Assembly (NCBI GenBank): GCA_038116945.1
Contig: JAYOEY010000011.1
Location: 1-64,000, forward strand
Source: JAYOEY01 sp038116945
Lineage (GTDB): Bacteria; Pseudomonadota; Alphaproteobacteria; MPNO01; UBA2964
Length of the DNA: 64,000 nucleotides
Direction: 5' to 3'
Shown here piece after piece: positions 7,404 through 15,709 of the stretch (positions are counted from its first letter, which is position 1; the number at the start of each line of letters is the position of its first letter). Below the pieces are notes generated by a model that did not search any database, had not been told where the DNA came from, and saw nothing but the letters and a program-made list of their open reading frames with translations. A program made the translations under genes and the position numbers.

Positions 7404-8471
7404 ATGAAGCCATTCGTTTATTCCGCCCTGCCATGGCGCGTCGTGTTCGGCGCCGGACGTGTGAGCGAGCTTGGCGAGGAGCTGGAGGCGCTGGGCGCGG
7501 AGCGGGCGCTGTTCTGCGTCTCGCCGGGCCGGTCGAACGATGTCCGGTCGATCAGCGACGCGCTGGAGGAAAGATGTGTCGGGATCGCCGACAACGCCCT
7601 GCCCTTTTCGCCCGTCGAGTGCGTGCGGGAAGCGCTGGATCATGCCCGCGACGTCGGAGTGGACAGCGTCGTTTCCTATGGCGGCGGCAATGCGACCGGG
7701 CTCGCCAAGGTGCTGGCCGACGAGCTCGACATTCCTTTCGTGGCGATTCCCACGACCTATTCAGGCTCCGAGACGACGACGCTGCAGGCGGTACGCGAGG
7801 ACGGCAGGCGCGTGCAGCTTCGTTCGCCGAAAATGCTGCCGAAATCGATCATCTACGACGCCGAGCTGACTGTCGGGCTGCCGCCCGATATCGCGATCCC
7901 GAGCGGCTTCAACTCGATGGCGCAGTCGGTCTCGTCCTTTTTTGCAAAGGACACCAGCCCGGTTTCGGCGCTCAATGCGGAGGCGGGAATCCGCGCCATG
8001 TCGTCGGCGCTGGAGCGGATCGCGAAGGATCCCGCCGATATCGAGGCGCGCAGCGACGCGCTCTATGGCGCGTTCCTGTGCGGTTCCACCATCATGGCGT
8101 CGGGCACGACGCTGCAGCACCGAGTCTGTCACGTGCTGGCGGGCGATCTCGGCCTGACGCACGCGAAGACCCACACCATCATGCTGCCGCATGTGGTCAA
8201 CTATAACCGTCCGGCGCGGCCCGAGGCCGAGGCGGTCATCGCACGCGCCTTCGGCGCGACCGACGGGGACGGGGCGGGAGCCGTGTATGATGCGCTGCTG
8301 CGCTGCGGCGCGCCCACGGCGCTGAAGGATATCGGCATGAAGGAAGACGATATCGGTCGCGCCGCCGATCTTGCGATGGAAAGCACGCTGCATTTCAACA
8401 CGCGTCCGCTCGACCGCGCCGGGATCGGCAGGATGATCGAGGACGCGTATTTCGGAAGGCGGCCTTCCTAG
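7404..8471 (+). CDS. Maleylacetate-reductase-like iron-type alcohol dehydrogenase
   Basis: This 355-residue protein has the fold of group III (iron-type) alcohol dehydrogenases and resembles maleylacetate reductases, which reduce maleylacetate to 3-oxoadipate in ring-cleavage pathways. Visible blocks are VSYGGGNATGLAK (NAD(P) loop), AIPTTYSGSETT, the metal region GFNSMAQSVSSFF, and LQHRVCHVLAG with THAKTHTIMLPHV. The usual sequence at the third block is N-x-x-A-H; here the histidine is a glutamine, so one metal ligand of the family is missing. The two later histidine motifs remain. Neighbours do not include a ring-cleavage dioxygenase, so the substrate assignment is tentative. Confidence 0.8.
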   Translation: MKPFVYSALPWRVVFGAGRVSELGEELEALGAERALFCVSPGRSNDVRSISDALEERCVGIADNALPFSPVECVREALDHARDVGVDSVVSYGGGNATGLAKVLADELDIPFVAIPTTYSGSETTTLQAVREDGRRVQLRSPKMLPKSIIYDAELTVGLPPDIAIPSGFNSMAQSVSSFFAKDTSPVSALNAEAGIRAMSSALERIAKDPADIEARSDALYGAFLCGSTIMASGTTLQHRVCHVLAGDLGLTHAKTHTIMLPHVVNYNRPARPEAEAVIARAFGATDGDGAGAVYDALLRCGAPTALKDIGMKEDDIGRAADLAMESTLHFNTRPLDRAGIGRMIEDAYFGRRPS

Positions 8472-8501
8472 CCGCCAACGCGGGGTCGCGCCGGCGCGGT
8501 C

Positions 8502-9101
8502 TTATCCGGAAACATGTTTCCCGGCGTTCCAGCCCGACTGAGCGAGATGCGCCTCGCCGAAGGCGCGGGGTCCGGGCTCCAGATCGGTCGCCATGGTGTC
8601 GTTGAAGCGGTTGAGCCAGCCGAACAGGCAGATGACGCCGACGATCTCGACGATCTGGTCCTCGTCGAAATGCTCCTTCAGCGAGTCCATGTCGGCGTCG
8701 CTCACCATGTTGGGAACCTGGCCGGCCCCCTGTGCGACTGTGAGCGCCGCCTTTTCCGCCGCGCTGAACAGGTTGCTGCGTTCGTAATCGAATATCGCCT
8801 CGATCTTCGCCGGGTCCACGCCCGTCGCCGTCGCCGCCGTGTCGCCTGTGTGTGCTGCACAGTACTGGCAGCCGGCCGACCGGCTCGCGATGTGAGCGAT
8901 CATCCATTTCAGGTCCGCCGGCACGCGGCCGGGGACGCCGAGCACTTCCCGCGAGAGACGGGAGAACGCCTGCAGCATTGCGGGTCTTCGCGCCATGATG
9001 AAAAAGCTGTTGGGGACGAAACCGAGAGCCTTTTCGGCGCGGGTAAAGACTTCTTCCAGCTCGCCAAGATCTTCGCGGGGCAGGGGGGTGATGCGTGACA
9101 T
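8502..9101 (-). CDS. Carboxymuconolactone decarboxylase / AhpD-like family protein
   Basis: The 199-residue protein carries the AhpD-type CxxC-x3-H motif (SAGCQYCAAHTGD) in an all-helical context. A second, related helical block around KAALTVAQGAGQVPN follows. The family includes alkylhydroperoxidase D and peroxidase-related proteins that use the two cysteines for disulfide-based peroxide reduction. True gamma-carboxymuconolactone decarboxylases lack the CxxC, so a redox role is more likely than ring-acid chemistry. AAGGAG precedes the ATG at 9101 (MSRITPLPRED). It converges with the maleylacetate-reductase-like gene. Confidence 0.88.
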   Translation of the reverse strand: MSRITPLPREDLGELEEVFTRAEKALGFVPNSFFIMARRPAMLQAFSRLSREVLGVPGRVPADLKWMIAHIASRSAGCQYCAAHTGDTAATATGVDPAKIEAIFDYERSNLFSAAEKAALTVAQGAGQVPNMVSDADMDSLKEHFDEDQIVEIVGVICLFGWLNRFNDTMATDLEPGPRAFGEAHLAQSGWNAGKHVSG

Positions 9102-9182
9102 GAGATGCTCCTTCCGTCGGGAATCTAACAGACGGGTGCGCTGCGTTCTTGCACTTTTGACCCACCCCGCCACAATGCCCGA

Positions 9183-9857
9183 ATGAAAATCCGATTTTCC
9201 TGCCCGCCCGATCTCCGGGAGCTTCTGCCGGAGCCGATCCTTGCCCGCCGAACGACCCCCGACTGGTACAAGCGGCTGCCGATGGAGCAGCCGACGGGCG
9301 AAGGGCCGGACGACCTCACCGTCAAGCACTGCATGCCGTTCATCGATGCGCTGACGCTCGGCTTTGTCATTCCGCTGCAGGCGGACATCACGGTGAAGGA
9401 CGGCGAGTTCGCCTGGGACTGGCCGCATGACGAAAGTCCCGTCGGATTTCACTACCCGACCCAGGCGCCCGGCGTGCCGTTTGTCGATCCGGACATGGTG
9501 GTGATGAAGTTCCATAATTTCTGGGCGATCCATACCGAGCCCGGCTATGCAACGCTGTTCACCCATCCGCTCAACCGTCACGACCTGCCGTTCCGCACTC
9601 TGTCGGGGCTGGTCGATACGGACGGGTTCGATGCGCTGCCTGTGCATTTTCCGTCGGTCTGGATCGATCCGGATTTCGAGGGCGTGCTTCCGGCGGGAAC
9701 GCCTGTGGCGCAGTGTTTCCCGATCGAGCGGGCGCGGCTCGAACTCGAGATCGAAACGATGAGCCGGGAGGAATACGACGCCGCCCGGACGCTCAAGGAC
9801 AGGGTCAAGAACGAGCGGGGGTACTACAAGAACCATATCCGCCGCGACAGGCCGTAA
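9183..9857 (+). CDS. Conserved hypothetical protein (DUF6065-like), 224 aa
   Basis: The protein begins MKIRFSCPPDLRELLPEPIL and has blocks TPDWYKRLP, TVKHCMPFIDALTLGF, VMKFHNFWAIHT and GYATLFTHPLNRHDLPF. Similar sequences occur in bacteria and in T4-like phages, and parts recall DUF6065; no biochemical function is established as far as I know. It has no signal peptide or membrane segment and is rich in aromatic residues. It is the first of three tightly spaced plus-strand genes (gap of 4 bp to the Smr-like gene, which overlaps the TauE gene), so they are probably one operon. Confidence 0.7.
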   Translation: MKIRFSCPPDLRELLPEPILARRTTPDWYKRLPMEQPTGEGPDDLTVKHCMPFIDALTLGFVIPLQADITVKDGEFAWDWPHDESPVGFHYPTQAPGVPFVDPDMVVMKFHNFWAIHTEPGYATLFTHPLNRHDLPFRTLSGLVDTDGFDALPVHFPSVWIDPDFEGVLPAGTPVAQCFPIERARLELEIETMSREEYDAARTLKDRVKNERGYYKNHIRRDRP

Positions 9858-9861
9858 CCGC

Positions 9862-10233
9862 ATGCCATTCCTGAAAGACGAAGATATCCGCCGGCTGACC
9901 GGTTTCCACGAGGACGCGGAATACGAACTGGACCTGTGCGGTCTCGACCGGGCCCACGCCGAGGCCAGCGTCGACCGCATGCTGGAGCGCAGCCGCTTTC
10001 GTCCGCCCCGGACGGTCGTGATCCGCATCGACAAGGCGAGCGCGACCAGCGGCACGACGCTGTTCCAGCCGGTCGGCCGCATGCTGGTCGACGCCATGAA
10101 AACCGGTCTGGTCACGCGCTGCAATCCGCTGCCCGAGGTCGGCGGCGGGTTCTGGGTCTTGCTTTCCGGAAATCCCGACGCCCGCGATGAGGACGAGGAG
10201 GACGAGGAAAATTCAGGCGATGTGGACGGTTGA
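9862..10233 (+). CDS. Smr-like domain protein with degenerate motif, 123 aa
   Basis: Residues 20-102 look like a small MutS-related (Smr) domain. YELDLCGLDRAHAEASVDRM matches the start of Smr domains, where LDLHG is expected (LDLCG here, 23-27). RTVVIRI occupies the central strand position. NPLPEVGGGFWVLL matches the C-terminal end, where a GGxGAxxV pattern is usual. Smr domains are nucleases or ligand-binding modules; loss of the histidine argues against nuclease activity. The acidic tail (DEDEEDEE) is notable. The gene overlaps the TauE gene by 14 bp. Assignment is by eye and moderate; 'hypothetical protein' is the conservative call. Confidence 0.5.
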   Translation: MPFLKDEDIRRLTGFHEDAEYELDLCGLDRAHAEASVDRMLERSRFRPPRTVVIRIDKASATSGTTLFQPVGRMLVDAMKTGLVTRCNPLPEVGGGFWVLLSGNPDARDEDEEDEENSGDVDG

Positions 10234-10954
10234 ATCCGTTCTCACCGTCTGTCTGACCTTTATCCTCGCCGGTGCGGTCAAGGGCGTGGTCGGGCTGGGC
10301 CTGCCCTCCGTCTCGCTCGGAATCCTGACGGTGTTTTTCGGTCTGCAGCCCGCCATGGTACTGCTATTGGTGCCGTCCATCGCGACCAATGTCTGGCAGG
10401 CCTGCGTCGGCGGGCGTCTGGTGGAATTGCTGAAACGGTTCTGGCTGTTCCTGCTGTGCGCGGCGGCGGGGATCTGGGTCGGGGTGGAGATTCTCGCCGG
10501 CGCGGATACGGCGCTGCTGGCCCGGCTGCTGGGCCTGCTGCTGGCGTCTTACGCGCTGCTTGGGCTGACCACGCCGAAACTGTCCCTGCCTCAATCCTGT
10601 GAAGGCTGGGCCGGGCCGCTGGCGGGCATCGTCAACGGCGTGCTGACGGGGCTCACCGGATCCTTCGCCGTTCCCGGCGTGCCCTATTTGCAGGCGCTCG
10701 GGCTTGGGCGCGACGCGCTGGTGCAGGCGATGGGAATCCTGTTCTCGGTTTCAACGCTGGCGCTCGGCATCGCGCTCGGCGGCAAGAGGCTGATTGCCGG
10801 GGATGAACTTCTGATGTCCGCCGCCGCCGTCATTCCGGCGGCCATCGGCATGGTCGCCGGACAGCGCATCCGCGTGCATCTCTCCGAGGCGGTCTTTCGC
10901 AAGACGCTGTTCTGGGCGCTGCTGCTTCTCGGCCTTTACATCATGATCAGGTAA
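10220..10954 (+). CDS. TauE/SafE-family sulfite or anion exporter
   Basis: The 244-residue protein is almost entirely hydrophobic, with about seven or eight membrane segments. It has the twofold TauE/SafE signature: GAVKGVVGLGLPSVSLGIL near the N-terminus and GIVNGVLTGLTGSFAVPGVP in the second half. Family members export sulfite or sulfoacetate across the inner membrane. The start MWTVESVL overlaps the preceding gene by 14 bp, indicating translational coupling; the upstream in-frame ATG at 10187 would add a charged, unsupported leader. Its 3' end overlaps the convergent TPR gene by 8 bp. A cysteine-dioxygenase-like gene lies nearby at 11696, which fits sulfite disposal. Confidence 0.88.
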   Translation: MWTVESVLTVCLTFILAGAVKGVVGLGLPSVSLGILTVFFGLQPAMVLLLVPSIATNVWQACVGGRLVELLKRFWLFLLCAAAGIWVGVEILAGADTALLARLLGLLLASYALLGLTTPKLSLPQSCEGWAGPLAGIVNGVLTGLTGSFAVPGVPYLQALGLGRDALVQAMGILFSVSTLALGIALGGKRLIAGDELLMSAAAVIPAAIGMVAGQRIRVHLSEAVFRKTLFWALLLLGLYIMIR

Positions 10955-11681
10955 GCCGCCGCGACGACGGCTGTTCGGCGAGTTTCTTTCGCGCTTCGGA
11001 CAGCCGCAGCCAGATGCGGCCCTGTCCCATGCTGGCGATATTGCTGGCGGCCTGGCGGAAGAATTCCGGCCGGATCGCGACGGCGGCGCGGTAATTCTCG
11101 ACGGCCTCGTCCAGCCTGCGCTGTTTTTGCAGAACGTTGGCGAGGTTGCCATGCGCTTCCGCGTAGCCGGGGCGAAGTTCGAGCGCCTTGCGGTTGGCCT
11201 GTTCCGCCGCATCGAGATCGCCGGCATCCCTGAGCGCGACCCCCAGCATCAGATGCAGCTCGGCGCTGCCCGGCGATTGCGCGACCGCCGCCCGAAGAAC
11301 CGGCACGGCGTCCCGCTGCCGCCCCAGGACGTTGAGCGCGCCGAGCAGATGGTAATGGGCTTCCATATCGGACGGAGCCAGCCGGCAGGCCTCCCTGAAC
11401 GCACCCGCTGCTTCCTCGATCCTGCCGCAGGCGCGAAGCGCGGCGCCGAGATGGACCCGCATGTTGGGGTTGCCGGCATCCTTTGCAACGGCGCGACCGA
11501 TCAGGCCGGCGGCTTCCTCGTTCCGTCCCGCGTCCATCGCGCATACGCCGAGCAGATGCAGCCCGTTCGGGTTGTCCGGTTCCGCCGCGAGCGCCTGGCG
11601 ATAGAAATCTTCCGCTTCCGTCCGGCGCCCGGCCCGGTGGTGGGCCAGCCCCCGTTCCAGAAGAGACCGGACATCCGCCAT
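10947..11681 (-). CDS. Tetratricopeptide-repeat protein
   Basis: The 244 residues are almost wholly TPRs: about six 34-residue repeats between residues 3 and 207. Typical TPR positions are visible (ALAAEPDNPNGLHLLGVCAM, ACRLAPSDMEAHYHLLGAL, ALELRPGYAEAHGNLANVLQ). It is probably a cytoplasmic scaffold, since there is no signal peptide, membrane helix or attached enzymatic domain. The C-terminal 35 residues (GRIWLRLSEARKKLAEQ) are helical and basic. The stop codon overlaps that of the TauE gene. It lies 14 bp downstream of the cupin dioxygenase-like gene on the same strand and is probably co-transcribed with it. Confidence 0.9.
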   Translation of the reverse strand: MADVRSLLERGLAHHRAGRRTEAEDFYRQALAAEPDNPNGLHLLGVCAMDAGRNEEAAGLIGRAVAKDAGNPNMRVHLGAALRACGRIEEAAGAFREACRLAPSDMEAHYHLLGALNVLGRQRDAVPVLRAAVAQSPGSAELHLMLGVALRDAGDLDAAEQANRKALELRPGYAEAHGNLANVLQKQRRLDEAVENYRAAVAIRPEFFRQAASNIASMGQGRIWLRLSEARKKLAEQPSSRRLT

Positions 11682-11695
11682 GTCGAAGATTGCGG

Positions 11696-12295
11696 TCAGG
11701 CCAGGACGAACGGGATCTGGCGCGGCCCGTTATAGGACGAGACGCCGCCGGTAGCGGGGTCGAACCGGTACTGGACGAAGGTGCCCGACCGCTGGCTGCG
11801 GACGATGAACCCGATGGTGCGGTCGTCGCCGTTGCGTTCCTGGTGAATTTGCCAGGGCGGCACCACGTCGATATAGCCGGGCGTCACGTCGAAATCGCCG
11901 TTCTTTTCAACGGTTGCCGGCGCGTCTCCCGGCGCACCGCCATCTTTCCGCTCGTAGCGCTCGATATGTTCGCCGCCTTCCAGCACGCCATAGAGCGTCC
12001 AGCTCGGCCCGTGATCGTGAATGTTGGTGGTCGAATGCGGCGCCTTGACCAGCGCGTTGAGGACGAACCCGTAATCGGGATCCTCGTAGAACAGCAGGTT
12101 GCCCGGCGCGCCGTCGCCCTGCTTGGTGTCGGGCCAGGTCCTGGTGTGCGCCTGAAGCTCCGGATCGGCGAGCAGGTCGCGCAGATGCGAGGCGACTTCG
12201 GGCCACAGCGTTTCCCCCTCGCGCCCTTCGGCGCAAAGACCGCGGACCGTGTCGACGAACTTCCGCACGGGCGGGAGAAGGGGCTGGTCGGTCAT
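11696..12295 (-). CDS. Cysteine-dioxygenase-like cupin
   Basis: This 199-residue protein has the thiol-dioxygenase type of cupin. TTNIHDHGPSW supplies the HxH iron ligands, followed by TLYGVLEGGEHIERY and later VPPWQIHQERN with the third histidine. Family members (cysteine or 3-mercaptopropionate dioxygenases) oxidise a thiol to a sulfinate with O2. The start at 12295 (MTDQPLLPP) has CGGAGC at correct spacing; the longer frame to 12403 runs into AT-rich upstream DNA and is not used. A TauE/SafE exporter is encoded just beyond the TPR gene, so cysteine sulfinate breakdown to sulfite and export is a plausible link, but unproven. Confidence 0.78.
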   Translation of the reverse strand: MTDQPLLPPVRKFVDTVRGLCAEGREGETLWPEVASHLRDLLADPELQAHTRTWPDTKQGDGAPGNLLFYEDPDYGFVLNALVKAPHSTTNIHDHGPSWTLYGVLEGGEHIERYERKDGGAPGDAPATVEKNGDFDVTPGYIDVVPPWQIHQERNGDDRTIGFIVRSQRSGTFVQYRFDPATGGVSSYNGPRQIPFVLA

Positions 12296-12579
12296 GGCTT
12301 GCTCCGGTTTCCGATGATCCATGATTGAGTCATGCGGGGGAACGGCCCTTGCGTCAAGATTCTGTCTAAGAAGTGCGATATCGACAGTCTCCGAAAAATA
12401 CATAGAAATCTAAGTATTTAGCGCCCAACAATCGGTTTTTTCCCTGTTTTTCGGGGGTTTGCGGATAAATGCCGACGAGTCCGGGTTGCATTCCGTCTGC
12501 GATACCCGTACAAATCGCGGCTATCGGTTTAACGAATTTCGTTTCGGCAAATCAAAAAAGACGGAGTCAGGAGACAGAG

Positions 12580-14169
12580 ATGAGCACAGCCAGAAAAGAA
12601 GCAGTCGGCGATCCGCAGACGGATGCGCTGCGGGACCTTCGGTCGACGATCGATTTTCTGCGGGCCGAAGGCGACCTGATCGAGACCGACGTCGAGGTGG
12701 ATCCCGATCTGGAGATCACCGGCGTTCAGAAGCATCTCGACGGCGCCTGCCCGATCCTGTTCAACAATGTGAAGGGCAAGCCCTTCCATCGCGCGATCAC
12801 CAACCTGTTCGCCGATCACGGCGTCATGCACAAGCTGTTCGGTTTCAAGGACAGCCGCGATCGGACGGTGAAGATCGCCGAGGCGATCCGCAATCCGCTG
12901 AAGCCGGTCATCGTCGATTCCAAGGACGCGCCGAGCCACGAGGAAGTCATCCTGAACCCGACCGAGGTCAACGAGTTCATGGTGCCGATCCGGCACACGA
13001 CCTATGAATCGGAACTGACCGTCGGGTCCGGCCAGCGCCTGTTCGCCGGCGAGTATTTCGATGGCGGCACGGACATGGCCTACAACCGGATGAATTTCCG
13101 CTGGGGCAATGTCGGCACCTTCCAGATTTCGCCGGGCAGCCATGGCTGGCAGCTGATGGCCAACCATTACCGTGACGACAAGCCGATCCCGCTGACCATG
13201 AATTTCGGCATCCCGTACGGCCCGAACCTGCTGGCGGGCGCCGGTTTCGACTACGTCATCCTGCCGGTCGGCTGCGATGAGCTGGGCGTCGCCGGCCGTC
13301 TGGCGGGCGAGCCGGTCCGCATGGTCGAAGCCAAGACGGTTCCCGGCGCCTATGCGCTGGCTGATGCCGAGATCACGCTGGAGGGCTATCTTCACCCGCG
13401 CGACCGACGCTATGAGACGGCGGAATCGGAAGAGGCCGGCGTTCAGGGCCGGTTCCATTTCCATCCCGAATGGGCCGGTTACATGGGCAAGGCGTACAAG
13501 GCGCCGACCTTCCATGTCACCGCGGTTACCATGCGGGCGCGCGAATCCAAGCCGATCGTGTTCCCGCTCGGCGTTCACACGATGGACTGTCAGAACATCG
13601 ACACCACCGTGCGCGAATCCGCGATGTACGAGCTGTGCCACCGCATGCAGCCCGGCATCTGCACGGACGTCAACATTCCGTACCCGATGACCGACTGGGG
13701 CGGGGCGATCATCCAGGTCAAGAAGCGCAGCCAGATCGACGAAGGCTGGCAGCGCAACTTCCTCGCCGCGATCCTCGCCACCTCGCAGGGTTCGCGTCTC
13801 GCCATCGCGATGAGCGAAGACACCGACATCTATGACATGGACGACGTGATCTGGAACCTGACCACCCGCGTCAATCCCAAGACCGACATCCTCAACCCGC
13901 TGCCCGGCGGGCGCGGCCAGACCTTTATGCCGGCCGAGCGGATGACGGCGGGCGACCGCGAGTGGACGGCGTCCAACACCGTGTTCGAAGGCGGCATGGG
14001 CATCGACGCCACCGTCCCGTTCGGTTACGAGAACGACTTCCTGCGTCCGGTCTACCCGGTCGACCGGGTGTTCCCCGACAAGTTCTTCTCCGACGCCGAT
14101 ATCGCCAAGGCGAAGAAATACATGGAAGGCAAGGGCTGGGTCCTGTCCCTCGCCAAATCCGGCCGGTAA
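12580..14169 (+). CDS. UbiD-family (prenylated-FMN) decarboxylase
   Basis: The 529-residue protein has the UbiD layout: an N-terminal domain from DLRSTIDFLRAEGDLIETDV, the prFMN-binding split barrel around YNRMNFRWGN, and VPGAYALADAEITLEGYL with the catalytic glutamate region. UbiD enzymes reversibly (de)carboxylate aromatic or alpha,beta-unsaturated acids with a prenylated flavin made by UbiX; no ubiX is in the window. AGGAGA lies six bases before the ATG of MSTARKEA; the upstream in-frame ATG at 12469 is less likely. A strong terminator follows. Close to the box genes and a Rieske oxygenase, it could act on a hydroxybenzoate, phthalate-type or similar acid. It is unlikely to be ubiquinone-pathway UbiD itself, given the divergent sequence and surroundings. 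Confidence 0.88.
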   Translation: MSTARKEAVGDPQTDALRDLRSTIDFLRAEGDLIETDVEVDPDLEITGVQKHLDGACPILFNNVKGKPFHRAITNLFADHGVMHKLFGFKDSRDRTVKIAEAIRNPLKPVIVDSKDAPSHEEVILNPTEVNEFMVPIRHTTYESELTVGSGQRLFAGEYFDGGTDMAYNRMNFRWGNVGTFQISPGSHGWQLMANHYRDDKPIPLTMNFGIPYGPNLLAGAGFDYVILPVGCDELGVAGRLAGEPVRMVEAKTVPGAYALADAEITLEGYLHPRDRRYETAESEEAGVQGRFHFHPEWAGYMGKAYKAPTFHVTAVTMRARESKPIVFPLGVHTMDCQNIDTTVRESAMYELCHRMQPGICTDVNIPYPMTDWGGAIIQVKKRSQIDEGWQRNFLAAILATSQGSRLAIAMSEDTDIYDMDDVIWNLTTRVNPKTDILNPLPGGRGQTFMPAERMTAGDREWTASNTVFEGGMGIDATVPFGYENDFLRPVYPVDRVFPDKFFSDADIAKAKKYMEGKGWVLSLAKSGR

Positions 14170-14192
14170 GCCGGGTTTCCATATTCCACGCA

Positions 14193-14222
14193 AGAGGGCG
14201 GCCCATTGGGGCCGCCCTTTTT
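14193..14222 (+). terminator. Rho-independent terminator after the UbiD gene
   Basis: GGGCGGC (14196-14202) pairs with GCCGCCC (14211-14217), extended by two further pairs toward the loop, and is followed by five T residues. It ends 53 bp after the UbiD stop and separates it from the Rieske gene. Confidence 0.88.
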
Positions 14223-14281
14223 CTTGCCGGTTTCTTCGTCTCGCGGCATCATCCTGTCGAAGACGGGACGGGGAGACACCG

Positions 14282-15301
14282 ATGTATCTCAAAAATGCGT
14301 GGTACGTGGCCGGGTGGAGCCATGATGTCGGCAACGACCTGCTGGCGCGGACCATCTGCGACGAGCCCATCGTGTTCTTCCGCACCGAGGACGGCCAAGT
14401 CGCCGCGCTGGAGGACCGCTGCTGTCATCGCAGCGCGCCGCTTTCCATCGGCCGGCACAAGGGGAACGAGATCGAGTGCGGCTATCACGGGCTGCGGTTC
14501 GACCGCACCGGGCAGTGCATCGCGGTGCCGAGCCAGGACCTGGTGCCGCCGGGCGCCCGCGTGCGGTCCTATCCGCTGGTCGAGAAGAACCGCTGGCTGT
14601 GGATCTGGATGGGCGACCCGGCGAAGGCCGACGAGGCGCTGATCCCGGATTATTTCTGGCTGGACAGCCCCGACTGGGCGTCGATCGAGGATACGTTCCA
14701 TGTCAGGTGCAACTACCAGGCCTATATAGATATCCAGCTCGACCAGACTCATTCGCCGTTCGTTCATCCCGATACGCTCGGCAACGCGGCGAAGCTCCGC
14801 ATCAAGCCCAGGGTCACGCGGGAAGAGCGCGCGGTGCGCTGCGAAAGGCTCATGCCGAACGACGATCCGCCGCCCTTGTGGGCCAAGGCGGCCAGGATCG
14901 TGGGCAAGGGCGATTCATGGAACCGCTGGGTCTATACCCCGCCCGCCACCATCATGTTCGATGTCGGCGCGGCCCAGGCCGGCACCGGCGCGTTCGAGGG
15001 CAACCGCGAGTTCGGCATCACGGTCCATAACGCCCATGCCATCACGCCGGAGACGTCCGGTTCGCTGCATCATTTCTGGGCGAGCTCGCGCGATTTCGAC
15101 ATCGACGATGCGGCGACGACCGAGAAACTTTCCGTCATCCGCAAGGTGTTCCGGGAAGACGTTGCCATGTGCGAGGCGCAGCAGGCCTGCCGCGACCGTT
15201 TCCCCGGCGCGCCCGAAATCGACGTGGCGATGGATGCGCCGTCGCTACAGGCGCGGAACCTGCTCGCCAGGATGATCGAGGAGGAGCGGGGAGCGGCCTA
15301 G
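14282..15301 (+). CDS. Rieske aromatic-ring oxygenase, VanA-like oxygenase subunit
   Basis: This 339-residue protein has an N-terminal Rieske [2Fe-2S] domain. Its ligands are visible as CCHRSAPLSIG (CxH type) and CGYHG (CxxH), about 17 residues apart. The mononuclear non-heme iron site is seen as QLDQTHSPFVHPDTLG, which gives the D-x2-H-x4-H pattern of the VanA group. It resembles vanillate O-demethylase and phthalate-4,5-dioxygenase oxygenase components, which demethylate or hydroxylate aromatic acids using an FNR-type reductase. No reductase gene is adjacent. It starts 60 bp after the terminator of the UbiD gene, so it has its own promoter. The substrate is unknown. Confidence 0.88.
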   Translation: MYLKNAWYVAGWSHDVGNDLLARTICDEPIVFFRTEDGQVAALEDRCCHRSAPLSIGRHKGNEIECGYHGLRFDRTGQCIAVPSQDLVPPGARVRSYPLVEKNRWLWIWMGDPAKADEALIPDYFWLDSPDWASIEDTFHVRCNYQAYIDIQLDQTHSPFVHPDTLGNAAKLRIKPRVTREERAVRCERLMPNDDPPPLWAKAARIVGKGDSWNRWVYTPPATIMFDVGAAQAGTGAFEGNREFGITVHNAHAITPETSGSLHHFWASSRDFDIDDAATTEKLSVIRKVFREDVAMCEAQQACRDRFPGAPEIDVAMDAPSLQARNLLARMIEEERGAA

Positions 15302-15709
15302 GCGTCAGGCCGGAAGCCGGCAAAACGGTTCGAGCCATCCCGTCGCGCGGGCTTCGATGGTCCGGCGGCAAAGGCGCGTTTCCCGGTCCCGGCCGCCTGG
15401 GAGGGGCTGCATCCTGATGGCGCAGCGTCGCTCGTCGCCGAGAACGATTGGAATGCATCCGCTTCCGCGTCCGGGAGAGGCGGAAAACCCTGAATCAGCG
15501 GATCGGTAACGGCAGCGACGGCGCGATCGCGCTTGCCGCCCTCGTTCGGGGGGCTGCGGGTGCCGCGAGCCGGAGGCGTCAGGGACACTCGGGACTATTC
15601 AGCCCCCGGATATCAATTTATGATATTTCCGACGCTTCATATTGATATCGCGGGCATTTTGCGAACGGACCGGAGTTTCTGCGATCGCCGTCGATTTTGA
15701 GAGGTTTGC
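15302..15709. other. 408-bp non-coding stretch
   Basis: No credible gene is seen here. A minus-strand reading frame (15298-15588) is proline/alanine-rich, lacks a ribosome-binding site and starts amid unrelated sequence. The last 110 bp become clearly A+T-richer and contain a palindrome (separate entry). The rest shows no hairpin with a U-run and no recognisable repeat. Confidence 0.6.
15609..15649. promoter_or_regulatory. Inverted repeat upstream of the acetyltransferase gene
   Basis: GATATCAAT (15609-15617) and ATTGATATC (15641-15649) are perfect 9-nt inverted copies, 23 bp apart, in A+T-rich DNA about 60 bp before the GTG start at 15710. The half-site is itself partly palindromic (GATATC). 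It could be a two-site operator or part of the promoter. Only the symmetry is seen; the binding protein is unknown. Confidence 0.4.

Noticed and set aside
15298..15588. A 96-codon minus-strand frame in the gap after the Rieske gene
   Set aside because: No ribosome-binding site or recognisable sequence; Pro/Ala/Arg-rich composition is what random G+C-rich DNA gives.
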